From Rhodothermaceae bacterium (GTDB lineage: Bacteria; Bacteroidota; Rhodothermia; Rhodothermales; Bin80): a DNA stretch of 55,091 nt. The stretch is taken from assembly GCA_009841335.1 (NCBI GenBank), contig VXLY01000016.1:1-55091 (forward strand). Direction: 5' to 3'. Made by a program: the position numbers and the translations under genes. Below the pieces are notes generated by a model that saw only the letters and a list, made by a program, of their open reading frames with translations, was not told where the DNA came from and made no database searches. Of this stretch, positions 17,599-26,434 are shown piece after piece; the stretch's first letter is position 1; every line of letters begins with the position of its first letter.

Positions 17599-19458
17599 AT
17601 GCAATTACAGCGATCCGGCCTGTTGATACCGGGATTGTGTGCACTGCTGCTGGTGCACGCACCGGCGGAAGCGCAGTCCTTCGGACCGGCGACGTGGATC
17701 CGGCAGGCCTGGATCGCAGAGGACGACATCATTCCCATGGATATCGCCATTGGCCCGCACGAGGAAGTCTTTGTGACCGGCCTGCTGAGCTTGGAAGAAG
17801 ATGCCTGGTTTGAGGCTTCGGCGGATTCAGCGGATATCCTTATGCTGGACACGCCACTAGGTGGAACCGGGTTTCTGGTTCGATACGATGGCGAGACCGG
17901 CGAACTGGGATTCGTGCAGCCAGGGAGCGTGATCCCTGGTGAATGGCCCCTGTTCATTGCCAGTGAATACAGCACCGGCTACTCCGTTGCCGTAGTTGAT
18001 GGTCGTCTGTTCCATGGTGAAGGTCTCGGACCAAATGAGGTTTACAGGGCGGGCTCGGCCATGGTTACCGTGCGTGATCTGGCAGGCTCGGTACAGTACC
18101 GGATCGGACCACGCGAGCGTAGGCCACTAGCGTGGACCATTTACATACAGGGGATCCGCTTCGACGCGCAGGGCAATCTCTACCTGGCTGGCACATACAG
18201 AGACACGCTTTACTTTTCGCCGGATGTGGTTCTGGCTCCGTCCAGAAGCTTCCACCACGCTACATGGGATGTTTTCGTGGCCAGCTACGCGCCGGACGGC
18301 CTGGTGCGCTGGGCACACCAGGTAGAAGGCGGTACAGATGACTTGTGGATTTCGAACGGGTGGTTCGGCAGGGCGGCCTTTGACGTGGACGCAGCAGGCA
18401 ATGTGGTGCTCGGGGCCGTCGCCAGTGGCGAACTACCTCCTTCTTTAAGCGCTGCGGAAGACGGCGTCGTGCTGGCGCATTACAGCAGCAGCGACGGCGC
18501 ACTGCAACGCATTCAAACGCTAAACGATCTTGGAATCTCCTACATCCCTTCATTCAGTACGCTGCGTAATCATATGGGGCCGATTTACCGCGCCTTTGCG
18601 GGCGATTACGTAGCGACTCCGCAAAACATTCGTCTTGACAGGAGCGGAAATATGTACGCGATCTGGCGCAAGACGACAGCTAAGGCCGCCCTATTCAATT
18701 CGCTGACGATCAGCGATACGACGCTGCACCGCCGGGAGCAGGGGTCTATACGTGTCCTGACGAAGTTTGATGCGCAGGGGACGTTTTTGTGGGCCAGGAG
18801 GCTGGACAACTATTATGTGGTGTCTCCGGGCGGCCTGGAGGTCGCAGAGAATGGCCACGTATATGTGTGGGGATTTTTCCGGGGGCGTTACGCCGAGTTC
18901 GAGGGCGTCCGGTTGACGCAGGAAGAAGCCGAGGGTAGTGACGGCTTCGTGGCGCACTACGACGAAAGCGGTCATCTTGTGCGGGCGCTCCATCTGGAGA
19001 CCACCGGTGACACGGGGGATTTTATTGAAGTGCTGGGGATAGGGGCTTCGGGAAACGTGTACGTGGCCGGCAGCTTCGGGGCCGATCGGGCGATTCTGGG
19101 TGCGGATACGCTGTACGCCCGGGGCAAAGGCAACCTTTTCATCGCCAAATACGGCGCCACCTCCCTGTCGTCGGAGCCCCCGGATGGAGTCCCCTCCGGG
19201 GAGATCGAAGTATCGACTTATCCCAATCCGTTCCGCCAAAGGGCGACCATCGAGTACCGCGTGCCGGCGCCGGGGCATGTCCGACTGACGGTATACGACG
19301 TGCTCGGACGCGAGCTGGCCGTGCTCGTGGACGAACGGCAAAGCGCCGGATCGCACTCCGCAAAGCTGGACGCGCCCAGTTGGCCGAGCGGCGTATACCT
19401 GTACCGCCTCGAGGCCCGCAATCAGGTCGCTACGGGCCGGCTGGTGCGTCACAAATAA
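17599..19458 (+). CDS. T9SS-exported beta-propeller-repeat protein with type A sorting domain
   Basis: It encodes 619 residues from ATG 17599, giving a signal peptide ending APAEAQ. The body has SBBP-like beta-propeller repeats (FDAQGNLYLAGTYRDTLYF; ASGNVYVAGSFG). The last 80 residues are a classic T9SS type A C-terminal domain: STYPNPFRQRATIEYRVP, then VRLTVYDVLGRELAVLVD and SGVYLYRLEA. That domain directs secretion through the outer membrane by the type IX system, followed by cleavage and surface attachment. No T9SS machinery genes are in this window. Its GC content is higher than that of its immediate flanks. Confidence 0.92.
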   Translation: MQLQRSGLLIPGLCALLLVHAPAEAQSFGPATWIRQAWIAEDDIIPMDIAIGPHEEVFVTGLLSLEEDAWFEASADSADILMLDTPLGGTGFLVRYDGETGELGFVQPGSVIPGEWPLFIASEYSTGYSVAVVDGRLFHGEGLGPNEVYRAGSAMVTVRDLAGSVQYRIGPRERRPLAWTIYIQGIRFDAQGNLYLAGTYRDTLYFSPDVVLAPSRSFHHATWDVFVASYAPDGLVRWAHQVEGGTDDLWISNGWFGRAAFDVDAAGNVVLGAVASGELPPSLSAAEDGVVLAHYSSSDGALQRIQTLNDLGISYIPSFSTLRNHMGPIYRAFAGDYVATPQNIRLDRSGNMYAIWRKTTAKAALFNSLTISDTTLHRREQGSIRVLTKFDAQGTFLWARRLDNYYVVSPGGLEVAENGHVYVWGFFRGRYAEFEGVRLTQEEAEGSDGFVAHYDESGHLVRALHLETTGDTGDFIEVLGIGASGNVYVAGSFGADRAILGADTLYARGKGNLFIAKYGATSLSSEPPDGVPSGEIEVSTYPNPFRQRATIEYRVPAPGHVRLTVYDVLGRELAVLVDERQSAGSHSAKLDAPSWPSGVYLYRLEARNQVATGRLVRHK

Positions 19459-20258
19459 AAACAAGCCCCCCCCTGCTATCCACACCATCGAAGCAGCGCA
19501 AACTTTCCGTTTAGGGGCGGGCAAATGCAATAAATACCTATATAACCCCCTTTATCACACCCACTACGTTCTATTTGTGAGAAATTGACGGCCATGAAAA
19601 ACGCCCTCGGTGGGAATGTGGCTATGGGAACAACAGGAGACGTTCATTGGCGCCCAACAGGCCAGTCCCATTGAAGAAATTGACTGTTTATGCGTATTCG
19701 ACAGAGGCATCACAGAGATTATTTGAACAGGTTTAGCTTAGCCAGGAGTTCTGTAGAATTTGGGCGGATTTCAAAAATTCACGACTCGTGGATAACATGT
19801 GGAATTCTCCGTGAAAACTTTGCGACTTCGAGAGACTGTTTATTACCTTTGAGAACATAGGGAAGGTTTTTCAGGTGAAGACTGGGGCTTCTTCCTGCTT
19901 GGAGGTGTCTTTTGGGGAGAATTCAGGGCTATTTACCTATGCGGGCATGGTTTTGGGCCATACACTACGGATATATTTTGGAAACATTTTATTGATACAG
20001 CCAGGGTGAGGGTGTGGATAACCAACCTTTCCAGTACATCTGCCGGTTGCATCTCAACAGACGATCCTAATGGGCACCGTGAACGTTTCCGTATCCTGGA
20101 TGTTGACCGCCTCGGTGGATGGCCTTGTCGGTTGGAGATAGTTTACGCTCGTTATTTTAGTGGTTTCGGCGGAGATAGGTAATGCTTAGACATCTCGGTG
20201 CACTTGATGTTAGCATGTGTGACATGATGCAAAAAGCTTATTAGTTTGAACGGTTCCT
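19459..20258. other. Long intergenic stretch with two DnaA-box-like sites
   Basis: 800 bases without a supported gene. Two DnaA-box-like sequences are present: CGTGGATAA (19787-19795, one base off) and TGTGGATAA (20013-20021, the perfect box on the minus strand). No tRNA, known riboswitch or clear terminator was recognised. A small RNA cannot be excluded. Confidence 0.35.
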
Positions 20259-21101
20259 ATGATTAAGCGAATAGTAGTGGCGCTGGACGCTGACACTGAT
20301 ACCCCAGTAGCAACACGTTATGCGACGGAAATTGCACGTGAACACAATGCTGAACTAACCGGAATGGCCGTCGTGGATACGGCCAGCATTTCGGCATCTT
20401 CAAAAGGCGGAGGAATCGGCAGCATGTATCTCATGTCCAAGGTTCAGGAGAGCCTTACGGTTGAGGCTCGTGAGATTGCTCAGGCGCTAACGCGAGCATT
20501 CAGGGATGCCGTGAACGACAGCGGAATCCAATCACAGGTAGTTATTGAGGAAGGTGTAGCACTTCAACGAATCATTGAGGATATGAACTGCCGGGATTTA
20601 CTGGTCATCGGCAAGGAGCCACACTTCTTTTATGGCCATCCTGATGAAACGTTTACAAAATTGGAAAAGATTGTCGGTCATGTGGTGAGTCCCACCTGTG
20701 TGGTTCCCAATTCTTACAGAAAGGTTAAGCGGGTAATGATTGCCTATGATGGTAGTGCAGCCTCGGTTCGTGCCATGCGCAGTTTCTTCCAACTCAAGCC
20801 TTTTGGGAGCGAAGTGTCCGTAGAAGCAATCAATGTGCACAGCAAGGGAGATCGTGCCAGTGCGTTGCTCGCGCTCGCGCATGTGAAAGCGTATGGCGAA
20901 GCACATGGATACTCCGTTCAGACACTTGCATTTGAAGGAACCGATCCAAGCAGGGAGATCGTAGAGGCACTCGAGCGCCATCAGGCAGATGTTCTGGTAG
21001 CCGGAGCGCATATCGTTTCCCCGTTATCCCGTATTGCATTTGGATCCACGAGTGCAAGTCTGTTGCACGAGGTCAATATTCCCATGTGGCTAGAGGCCTA
21101 G
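20259..21101 (+). CDS. Universal stress protein with two UspA domains
   Basis: This encodes 280 residues built as a tandem of two UspA folds. The first runs from MIKRIVVALDADTDTPVA to the DLLVIGKEP strand near residue 120; the second starts at VKRVMIAYDGSAASVRAMR near residue 152 and ends VLVAGAH...LLHEVNIPMWLEA. The ATP-loop motif G-x2-G-x9-G(S/T) is degenerate in both halves (GSTSASLLH in the second). It is cytoplasmic and typically induced under stress or growth arrest. It lies 24 bases upstream of nusB on the same strand. Confidence 0.88.
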   Translation: MIKRIVVALDADTDTPVATRYATEIAREHNAELTGMAVVDTASISASSKGGGIGSMYLMSKVQESLTVEAREIAQALTRAFRDAVNDSGIQSQVVIEEGVALQRIIEDMNCRDLLVIGKEPHFFYGHPDETFTKLEKIVGHVVSPTCVVPNSYRKVKRVMIAYDGSAASVRAMRSFFQLKPFGSEVSVEAINVHSKGDRASALLALAHVKAYGEAHGYSVQTLAFEGTDPSREIVEALERHQADVLVAGAHIVSPLSRIAFGSTSASLLHEVNIPMWLEA

Positions 21102-21125
21102 CTTCTGGCATAACCACCAAGTTGG

Positions 21126-21623
21126 ATGGCGATTCCACCTCGCCGCCGAGCACGCTGTGCAGTGCTGCAAGCGCTTTATGCATATGCACTCAGTGGTGAT
21201 TCCCGGTCTCACGTCAATAAGACAGTTCTCTTGCCGCGGCTGCCTCCGCAGGAGGGTGCCATGGATCTGGGAATAGCACTTTTCAGCAAGGTGATAGAAG
21301 AGCATGATGCGCTGGACGAAATAATCGCTACGAATGCAAAAAATTGGGACTTGAAGCGCATTCTCAGGATAGACTTGATCATTCTCCGCATGGCGATTTG
21401 CGAATTTCTGTACTTCAAACAGATCCCTCCCAAAGTGACCATGAACGAGGCTATTGAGCTCGCAAAAATGTTCAGTACTGAAGAAAGCAAGGATTTTGTG
21501 AATGGCGTACTTGATTCGATCGCGTTTAAATTAAGAAAGGAGGGCAGGCTCGTCAAAAGTATAGCAGGTCTTCAAGGCTGGGAGGAAATGGTGCACAGAC
21601 AGAACACTCAGCGGACGAAGTAA
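21126..21623 (+). CDS. nusB: Transcription antitermination factor NusB
   Basis: This encodes 165 residues. The N-terminus RRRARCAVLQALYAYAL and the C-terminal half (LRIDLIILRMAICEFLYF, then KVTMNEAIELAKMFSTE and FVNGVLDSIAFKL) match the all-helical NusB family. NusB binds boxA RNA with NusE (S10) to prevent premature termination of rRNA transcription. A roughly 20-residue tail follows the core. It follows the UspA gene closely and may share its transcript. Confidence 0.92.
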   Translation: MAIPPRRRARCAVLQALYAYALSGDSRSHVNKTVLLPRLPPQEGAMDLGIALFSKVIEEHDALDEIIATNAKNWDLKRILRIDLIILRMAICEFLYFKQIPPKVTMNEAIELAKMFSTEESKDFVNGVLDSIAFKLRKEGRLVKSIAGLQGWEEMVHRQNTQRTK

Positions 21624-21727
21624 GCGACTAGGGTTTTGTGAAGTCATGTGCCCTGGGATCAACTTCGGGAGCACACCCATCTGATCGATCCATATTGATA
21701 TTTGAGAGGTCGGAAAACCGCGTACGA

Positions 21728-22387
21728 ATGGGACTGATTGCTATCGGTGATATTCACGGTTGCTCGCGAACACTGAAGGTGCTGTTAGAGGCTTTATCTC
21801 TTGGAGCAGAAGATCATCTTGTTTTTTTGGGGGATTATGTGGATCGTGGCCCGGACACAAGGGGAGTGATTCATCAACTGATAGCTCTATCCAAGCGGGT
21901 CAGATGCACCTTCCTGCGAGGCAACCATGAACAGGCAATGCTGGACTGGTTGAGTGGTGAGGAGGGAACGTACTGGCTGCATTATGGAGGAGAAGAGACA
22001 CTACAGAGTTACATGCAAGGAGGGAAGTTGGATTTTCCGGCTACACATCTCTCGTTTCTGAAATCAACCACTTTATATCTGGAGACACCCGAGTTCTTCT
22101 TTGTTCATGCGGGACTTCGACCAGACCGTACGGTCCAGGAAAACATCCGTCACGCGGAAGCTGAAGTCTTTCTCCACTACCGGGGACATCTCCGGGTGGC
22201 GGTACCACAATGGGAAAAGTGCGTTGTGTTTGGGCATACGCCACATTCGGCTCCGATATTGACGGATCGGATGATTGGCATTGATACGGGTTGTGTTTTT
22301 CCAGAACGCCTGGGGCTGGGGCGCCTGACCGCAGTCCGATTGCCTGAGCGCGAGATGGTTGCGGTCGCCAACCAGGAGTTCAGATAA
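21728..22387 (+). CDS. Serine/threonine-type metallophosphatase
   Basis: From ATG 21728 it encodes 219 residues. Motifs of calcineurin-like phosphoesterases occur in order: GDIHGC, GDYVDRG, GNHEQ, VHAG and VFGHTPH. The short form and the YVDRGPDTRGV segment resemble PrpA/PP2A-like bacterial protein phosphatases, which use a two-metal (Mn/Fe) site. Protein dephosphorylation or Ap4A-type hydrolysis are both possible. The longer upstream frame from 21638 is unlikely because the GDIHG motif normally starts near the N-terminus. Confidence 0.9.
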   Translation: MGLIAIGDIHGCSRTLKVLLEALSLGAEDHLVFLGDYVDRGPDTRGVIHQLIALSKRVRCTFLRGNHEQAMLDWLSGEEGTYWLHYGGEETLQSYMQGGKLDFPATHLSFLKSTTLYLETPEFFFVHAGLRPDRTVQENIRHAEAEVFLHYRGHLRVAVPQWEKCVVFGHTPHSAPILTDRMIGIDTGCVFPERLGLGRLTAVRLPEREMVAVANQEFR

Positions 22388-22685
22388 AGGGATTTGTTCT
22401 CAGGTGTATATTGTTCAGCAACAATCCTTTTTGCCGTCGCAGACTACCAAAGGTTCATGGTGAAAAATTGTCCTTCATTGAGGTGGGGCTGCACGGAGGA
22501 CCTTCCGATCCATGCCCCGCGCGCTGCTAAGAATAGTAAGGATCCTGCAAAAGCAACCTCCCTTTAGGTGGCCCTGAGCTTATGAACTATGGATAATGGA
22601 TGAGGCTATGTCACTTCTTCCGTACATCAGGAATGTCTCACAATACGCTGGAAATGAATATTACCCTGCCGAAGGAGGGATCAAG
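22388..22685. other. Intergenic, no gene supported
   Basis: About 300 bases after the phosphatase gene with no coding signal or recognisable RNA. A purine-rich run follows near 22690 but lies opposite the C-terminal part of the minus-strand outer-membrane protein gene. Confidence 0.3.
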
Positions 22686-23171
22686 TTACAAAGCAACCCA
22701 AAGCCCAAAGCGAAAAGACGGACGCTGAGAGCCGATTTCAAAGAAAACGGGCTGCCGCCCGATCGAGACCGTATATCGAATATATGGATCCAGAAAAAGG
22801 CTGAACTGCCGGTTTTTTTCGGCACGAGTGGCGTTTTGCAGAAAGGTTAATGCAGGGCCAAAGCGCACTCCGAGATAAAGATCATACGCGTAATTGGCCC
22901 GCCCGATAACGCGCAAAATCCCCAAAGGGCGGAGTGCTGTTCCGACGCCCGCGGAGAGATGCACAGGTGTTCGTTCCTTCCAGAGTTCCGAATCAACGGA
23001 AGTGATCACTTCAAGTGTGTAGACACTCCGGGCTTGAACGTGTCCCACCTGGAATCCAGCTCCCGGCCATGCACCGAGCCCCACCTGCCACTGAGAGGTC
23101 TGTGCCAACGCGGAAAATCCACTTGGAACCAAAGTAAAAAGCAGGAAGCAGGTGGTCCTAAAGAGAGGCAA
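22686..23171 (-). CDS. Small outer-membrane beta-barrel-like protein, copy 1 (ATG start lost)
   Basis: This 161-residue frame begins with TTG at 23171. Compared with copy 2 (25615-25950), its ancestral ATG has become ACG at 23181-23183, so it either starts at TTG or is silent. A signal peptide (CFLLFTLVPSGFSALAQ) precedes alternating beta strands (YAYDLYLGVRFG, RQPVFFEIGSQRPSFRFGLW), with an aromatic-like C-terminal strand as in small barrel proteins. It is complete at the 3' end, unlike copy 2. The function is unknown. Confidence 0.5.
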   Translation of the reverse strand: MPLFRTTCFLLFTLVPSGFSALAQTSQWQVGLGAWPGAGFQVGHVQARSVYTLEVITSVDSELWKERTPVHLSAGVGTALRPLGILRVIGRANYAYDLYLGVRFGPALTFLQNATRAEKNRQFSLFLDPYIRYTVSIGRQPVFFEIGSQRPSFRFGLWVAL

Positions 23172-23231
23172 TGGTTTAGTCGTCTGTGGCAGCCGGTGCT
23201 AGAGAAGCTCTATGCTCTTTAACGCGATGAA
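22863..23231. repeat. 369-bp direct repeat, left copy
   Basis: It aligns without a gap to 25630-25998, offset exactly 2767 bases and in the same orientation, with about 37 differences counted by eye (about 90% identical). It covers the 5' part of the outer-membrane protein gene and about 60 bases upstream of it. The repeat pair brackets a broken VPS10-repeat gene and an intact propeller lipoprotein. Confidence 0.85.
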
Positions 23232-24032
23232 AACCCAAAAGGCTTTGTTGGTCGCGGCAGAGACACTGGCGCTTGCCACATTCGTTTACTTGCGGGTCGC
23301 CCCGCCGGCGCGCGGGAGTCGGATGCAGCCGTGCTGGCATCGGGATTGCTCCGCGACCGTGATGGAAATACTGAGGATAACTCGGATCTGTTCGCCCAGA
23401 GCCACCACGCAATTAGCTACTCCCCGCACGGAGTTAACCAATATCCGATGGGCTGCAAGATCAGGGAATTCGGGAAGGCTCTAACTGCGGCGAAGAGCAC
23501 CCCAAGCCACCTTGGATTGAACGGGAACCCGACAATGTCGGCGCACGCGCCCATTACTGTCAGACCCTAATGACCCCTTCCGGTACACGTGGTATGCAGG
23601 CTCCGTGTCCGGGCGGTTGTGGAAACCGACCGATGGCGGCACGACTTGGCATTTTCTGAGCGACTATCTTCCAAAGCCGGCGGTCGTGATCCAAGCCATC
23701 GGAGCTAGCAACCGTGATTTCATGTACGTAGGCACGGGTGAGGGCTTTGGCGGTCACGCCGGCATTGTTGCCGTGGCCGGAAGCGGGGTTTTCAAGTCAA
23801 CTGATCAGGGTCGAACACGGACGCACCTGAATCTACAATCATCAATACCGGCTTTAGATGGGTTTATTGCTTGGTTGGAGACCCCACCAATGCCAGTGTA
23901 GTGCTTGCGGCGACGGGTGTCGGCATTTTTCGTTCAACCGATGGGGGAACGTCGCGGATTCGTGACTACGGTCCACGGGCGGGCCATCACAAGTTTCTAG
24001 GGCAAGCACCAACCAAATGTGGAAACGTCTGA
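23227..24032 (+). pseudogene. Broken VPS10/BNR-repeat secreted protein
   Basis: Starting at ATG 23227 (MKTQKALLVAAETLALATF, signal-like), the coding sense passes between frames. One frame gives ESDAAVLASGLLRDRDGN; another from about 23560 gives SDPNDPFRYTWYAGSVSG and RLWKPTDGGTTW, then YVGTGEGF and GVFKSTDQGRT; a shift near 23880 leads to DPTNASVVLAATGVGIFRSTDGGT and a stop at 24030-24032. These are sortilin/BNR repeats of large secreted proteins that should exceed 700 residues. At least two frameshifts and a missing C-terminus mark it as a pseudogene. Confidence 0.75.
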
Positions 24033-24079
24033 AAGATTGCTGCATACTACAGCCAGTGCCCGGAAAGCTCAATAACCAT

Positions 24080-25312
24080 ATGCCTCTAGCCGCTATACGC
24101 TTGATGCTGCGTCCTACCTCACTTGCACTACTGGTTCTGTTTGCCAGTTGCTCGTCACGCGAGCCATACACGGCCAATCAGCCAGAATCTGAGGTTTCAG
24201 GGGTCATGACTCTGCCGGATGGCAGTCAGGAAACATGGCGCATTGTGGAAGAATTTCGCGTGGGCAATGAGACCGGGAATGGTGCCATATTCTTCGGATT
24301 GGTCTCTGCCATTACCGTTGATGAATACGACCAGCTCCTTGTACTGGATCGTCAGGCGAGCGAAGTTCTGGTCTTTGACGCAAAGGGGGAGCTTGTTCGT
24401 ACGATAGGCGGCAAAGGCGCCGGTCCCGGTGAATTTGAACACGCGGTCCATATTGATGTCGGTCCTGATGGTAACCTGTGGGTAATGGAAATGCGCACCG
24501 GCCGACTCACGTTGCTTGATTCTACCGGACACTACCTGCGGAAGGAACAGCTTGACATCTTTGGTTGGGACGTAGGCTTTGTCGCCGATGCGTACCTCGG
24601 CGGCTTTGACTGGCAGGATCGCTACAATGCGGCTGTTGAGGTGCCATATTCGGGGGAGGCGGGCGCACAAGTCACTCTGGGAGGCAACCACTTAGTGCTC
24701 GCCCGCTACAGCGCATCACTAACGCCCATTGACACAGTTCCAATGCCGCATAGTCCGGTCCGTTTTGAGAAGTACGTCCACTTTGCTCAAAACAGTGTAA
24801 TGATTGAGGATGTGCCGTTGCAAGGGGAATTCCACTGGCGGTTTGCTCCCGGCGGAAACTATTGGACATTGCTTACACGACCATATGAGATATCCGAGGT
24901 CTCGATGTCAGGTGATACTCTTCGGACCTTTGCGATGCCGTTTGATCCGGTGCGGGTTACGGATGAGGATTTGCAGGAAGCCCACGAGAGTCTCGAACGC
25001 TTCTTTGAGCGCGGAGCAGAGTTAGATCTCGACAAGATCCCGAGTACGCATCCGGCCGCCAATTCTTTCTTTGTGGACGAAGATGGGCGTATCTGGGTGG
25101 ACAAGCGCGCCCCTTCATCGGAAGATCAACACCACCTGTTTGACATTATCGACGCAGACGGGACATTGATGGGGACACTGAGATCACCTTTTGCAGTTAG
25201 CCCGACACCCATCCCGGTCATCAGGCATGGTTTTCTTTACGCCGTCAGCGCCGCAGATGACGGATCCCAGTTGGTGATCAAAGCACGCATTGATAAAAGT
25301 CGCAGCGACTGA
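24080..25312 (+). CDS. 6-bladed beta-propeller lipoprotein
   Basis: It encodes 410 residues from ATG 24080; an ATG at 24104 is also possible. The signal ends in the lipobox LFASC. The family signature GGKGAGPGEFEHA lies near residue 110, followed by NHL-like strands (VGPDGNLWVMEMRTGRLTLLDSTG). It is probably anchored in the outer or inner membrane facing the periplasm. It follows a pseudogene and is flanked by a 369-bp direct repeat, so it may have moved or been duplicated as part of this unit. Confidence 0.85.
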   Translation: MPLAAIRLMLRPTSLALLVLFASCSSREPYTANQPESEVSGVMTLPDGSQETWRIVEEFRVGNETGNGAIFFGLVSAITVDEYDQLLVLDRQASEVLVFDAKGELVRTIGGKGAGPGEFEHAVHIDVGPDGNLWVMEMRTGRLTLLDSTGHYLRKEQLDIFGWDVGFVADAYLGGFDWQDRYNAAVEVPYSGEAGAQVTLGGNHLVLARYSASLTPIDTVPMPHSPVRFEKYVHFAQNSVMIEDVPLQGEFHWRFAPGGNYWTLLTRPYEISEVSMSGDTLRTFAMPFDPVRVTDEDLQEAHESLERFFERGAELDLDKIPSTHPAANSFFVDEDGRIWVDKRAPSSEDQHHLFDIIDADGTLMGTLRSPFAVSPTPIPVIRHGFLYAVSAADDGSQLVIKARIDKSRSD

Positions 25313-25614
25313 AGCAGAATGGCAATTCCGCGCGACTACACCCCATTTGCTGCAATATCGGTTAACGAGCCGTTGTGACCACACAACGAGTGGCCGACGA
25401 TTTACGGGCAAACTCCGTGTACGACGGAACATGAACGGAGGCGAGTTCTATCAAGATTTTGTACTTGAGGGCGACATTCGTCGCGAATTTCCACCGAACA
25501 TTGAATCTGGGGTGAAGGGAGTGATATTGCCGGCCTTTGACGAAAAAACTGGAAACTCGCACCGCAGCGTTTGCAGGAAAGTTTGAGGACAGCTTGACTT
25601 CATCGTCAACACAG
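25313..25614. other. Intergenic, possible gene debris
   Basis: About 300 bases between the propeller and the truncated outer-membrane protein gene. A plus-strand frame (25290-25586) overlaps the propeller's 3' end and shows no recognised motif. I see no convincing gene. Confidence 0.3.
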
Positions 25615-25950
25615 TTATGTACGTCCAGGGCGCACTCCGAGATATAGATCATACGCGTAATTGGCCCGCCCGATAACGCGCAAAATCCCCAAAGGCTGGA
25701 GTGATGATCCGACGCCTGCGGAGAGATGCACGGGTGTTCGTTCCTTCCAGAGTTCCGAATCAACGGACGTGATCACTTCAAGTGTGTAGACGCTCCGAGC
25801 TTGAACGAGTCCGGCCTGGAATCCAGCTCTTGGCCAGGTGCCGAGCCCGACCTGCAACTGAGATGTCTGTGCCAGGGCGGATAATCCGCTTAGAACCAAG
25901 GTAAAAAGCAGGCAGTAGGTGGTCCTGAAGAGAGGCAACGGTTTATTCAT
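25615..25950 (-). pseudogene. Outer-membrane protein, truncated copy 2
   Basis: From ATG 25950 (MNKPLPLFRTTYCLLF) this frame gives 111 residues matching copy 1 (22686-23171) closely up to YAYDLYLGVR. It then leaves homology (PGRT, stop), losing the last 60 residues that contain the C-terminal strands. The ATG and signal peptide are intact here, whereas copy 1 has lost its ATG but kept its tail. The truncation point coincides with the edge of the 369-bp repeat. Confidence 0.65.
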
Positions 25951-25998
25951 CTGTGGTAGCCGATGCTGGAGAAGCTCTATGCTCTTTAACGCCATGAA
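25630..25998. repeat. 369-bp direct repeat, right copy
   Basis: This is the partner of 22863-23231, in the same orientation and about 90% identical with no insertion or deletion. The boundary at 25630 is where copy 2 of the outer-membrane protein is cut off. Homologous recombination between the copies would delete or amplify 2.8 kb. Confidence 0.85.
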
Positions 25999-26434
25999 TC
26001 GCGCAGGTGCCGAAAAGTGCTTACTTGATATGATAGGTTCTATACACGCGAAGGTTTGGTTCTAGGAATAGACACGGGTTGCCGCTTGACGGGTACTCAC
26101 ATATACAGTGAAGCTTTTTCAACTATTCACTTAAGTCCTAAACAAATTCTTTGACTGATTCAGGGTGTCCGGCAGGCGATCCCAGCGTCACGATGCTGCG
26201 GTCGAGCATCATCAGGGAATTGCAAGCACAGCCCAGGGTGCATCAAATAGACCCCGGAGGTCCGCGAGGACCGGATCAGGCGGTATGCACATCAAGGCCA
26301 GTTGAGACGTATAATGACGCCGCTCTGTCCAGAAGGTAGGCTTCCTGCAGTGGTCGGGCCGAAAATGTTCAAACGAGAATCGTTTTCAGAGCGGTTCAGA
26401 TAATTTTCCCTATGGATTCAGCCGTTGTTCGGTG
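25999..26434. other. Intergenic, no gene supported
   Basis: About 430 bases upstream of ychF. No coding frame with recognisable content, tRNA or clear terminator. A promoter for ychF presumably lies near the end. Confidence 0.35.

Noticed and set aside
18691-19530. 279-codon open frame on the minus strand
   Set aside because: It lies opposite the T9SS cargo gene, whose signal peptide, repeats and sorting domain are clear; the frame arises from high GC content.
23605-23901. Separate 98-codon gene
   Set aside because: Its repeats continue in other frames on both sides, so it is a fragment of the VPS10-type pseudogene.
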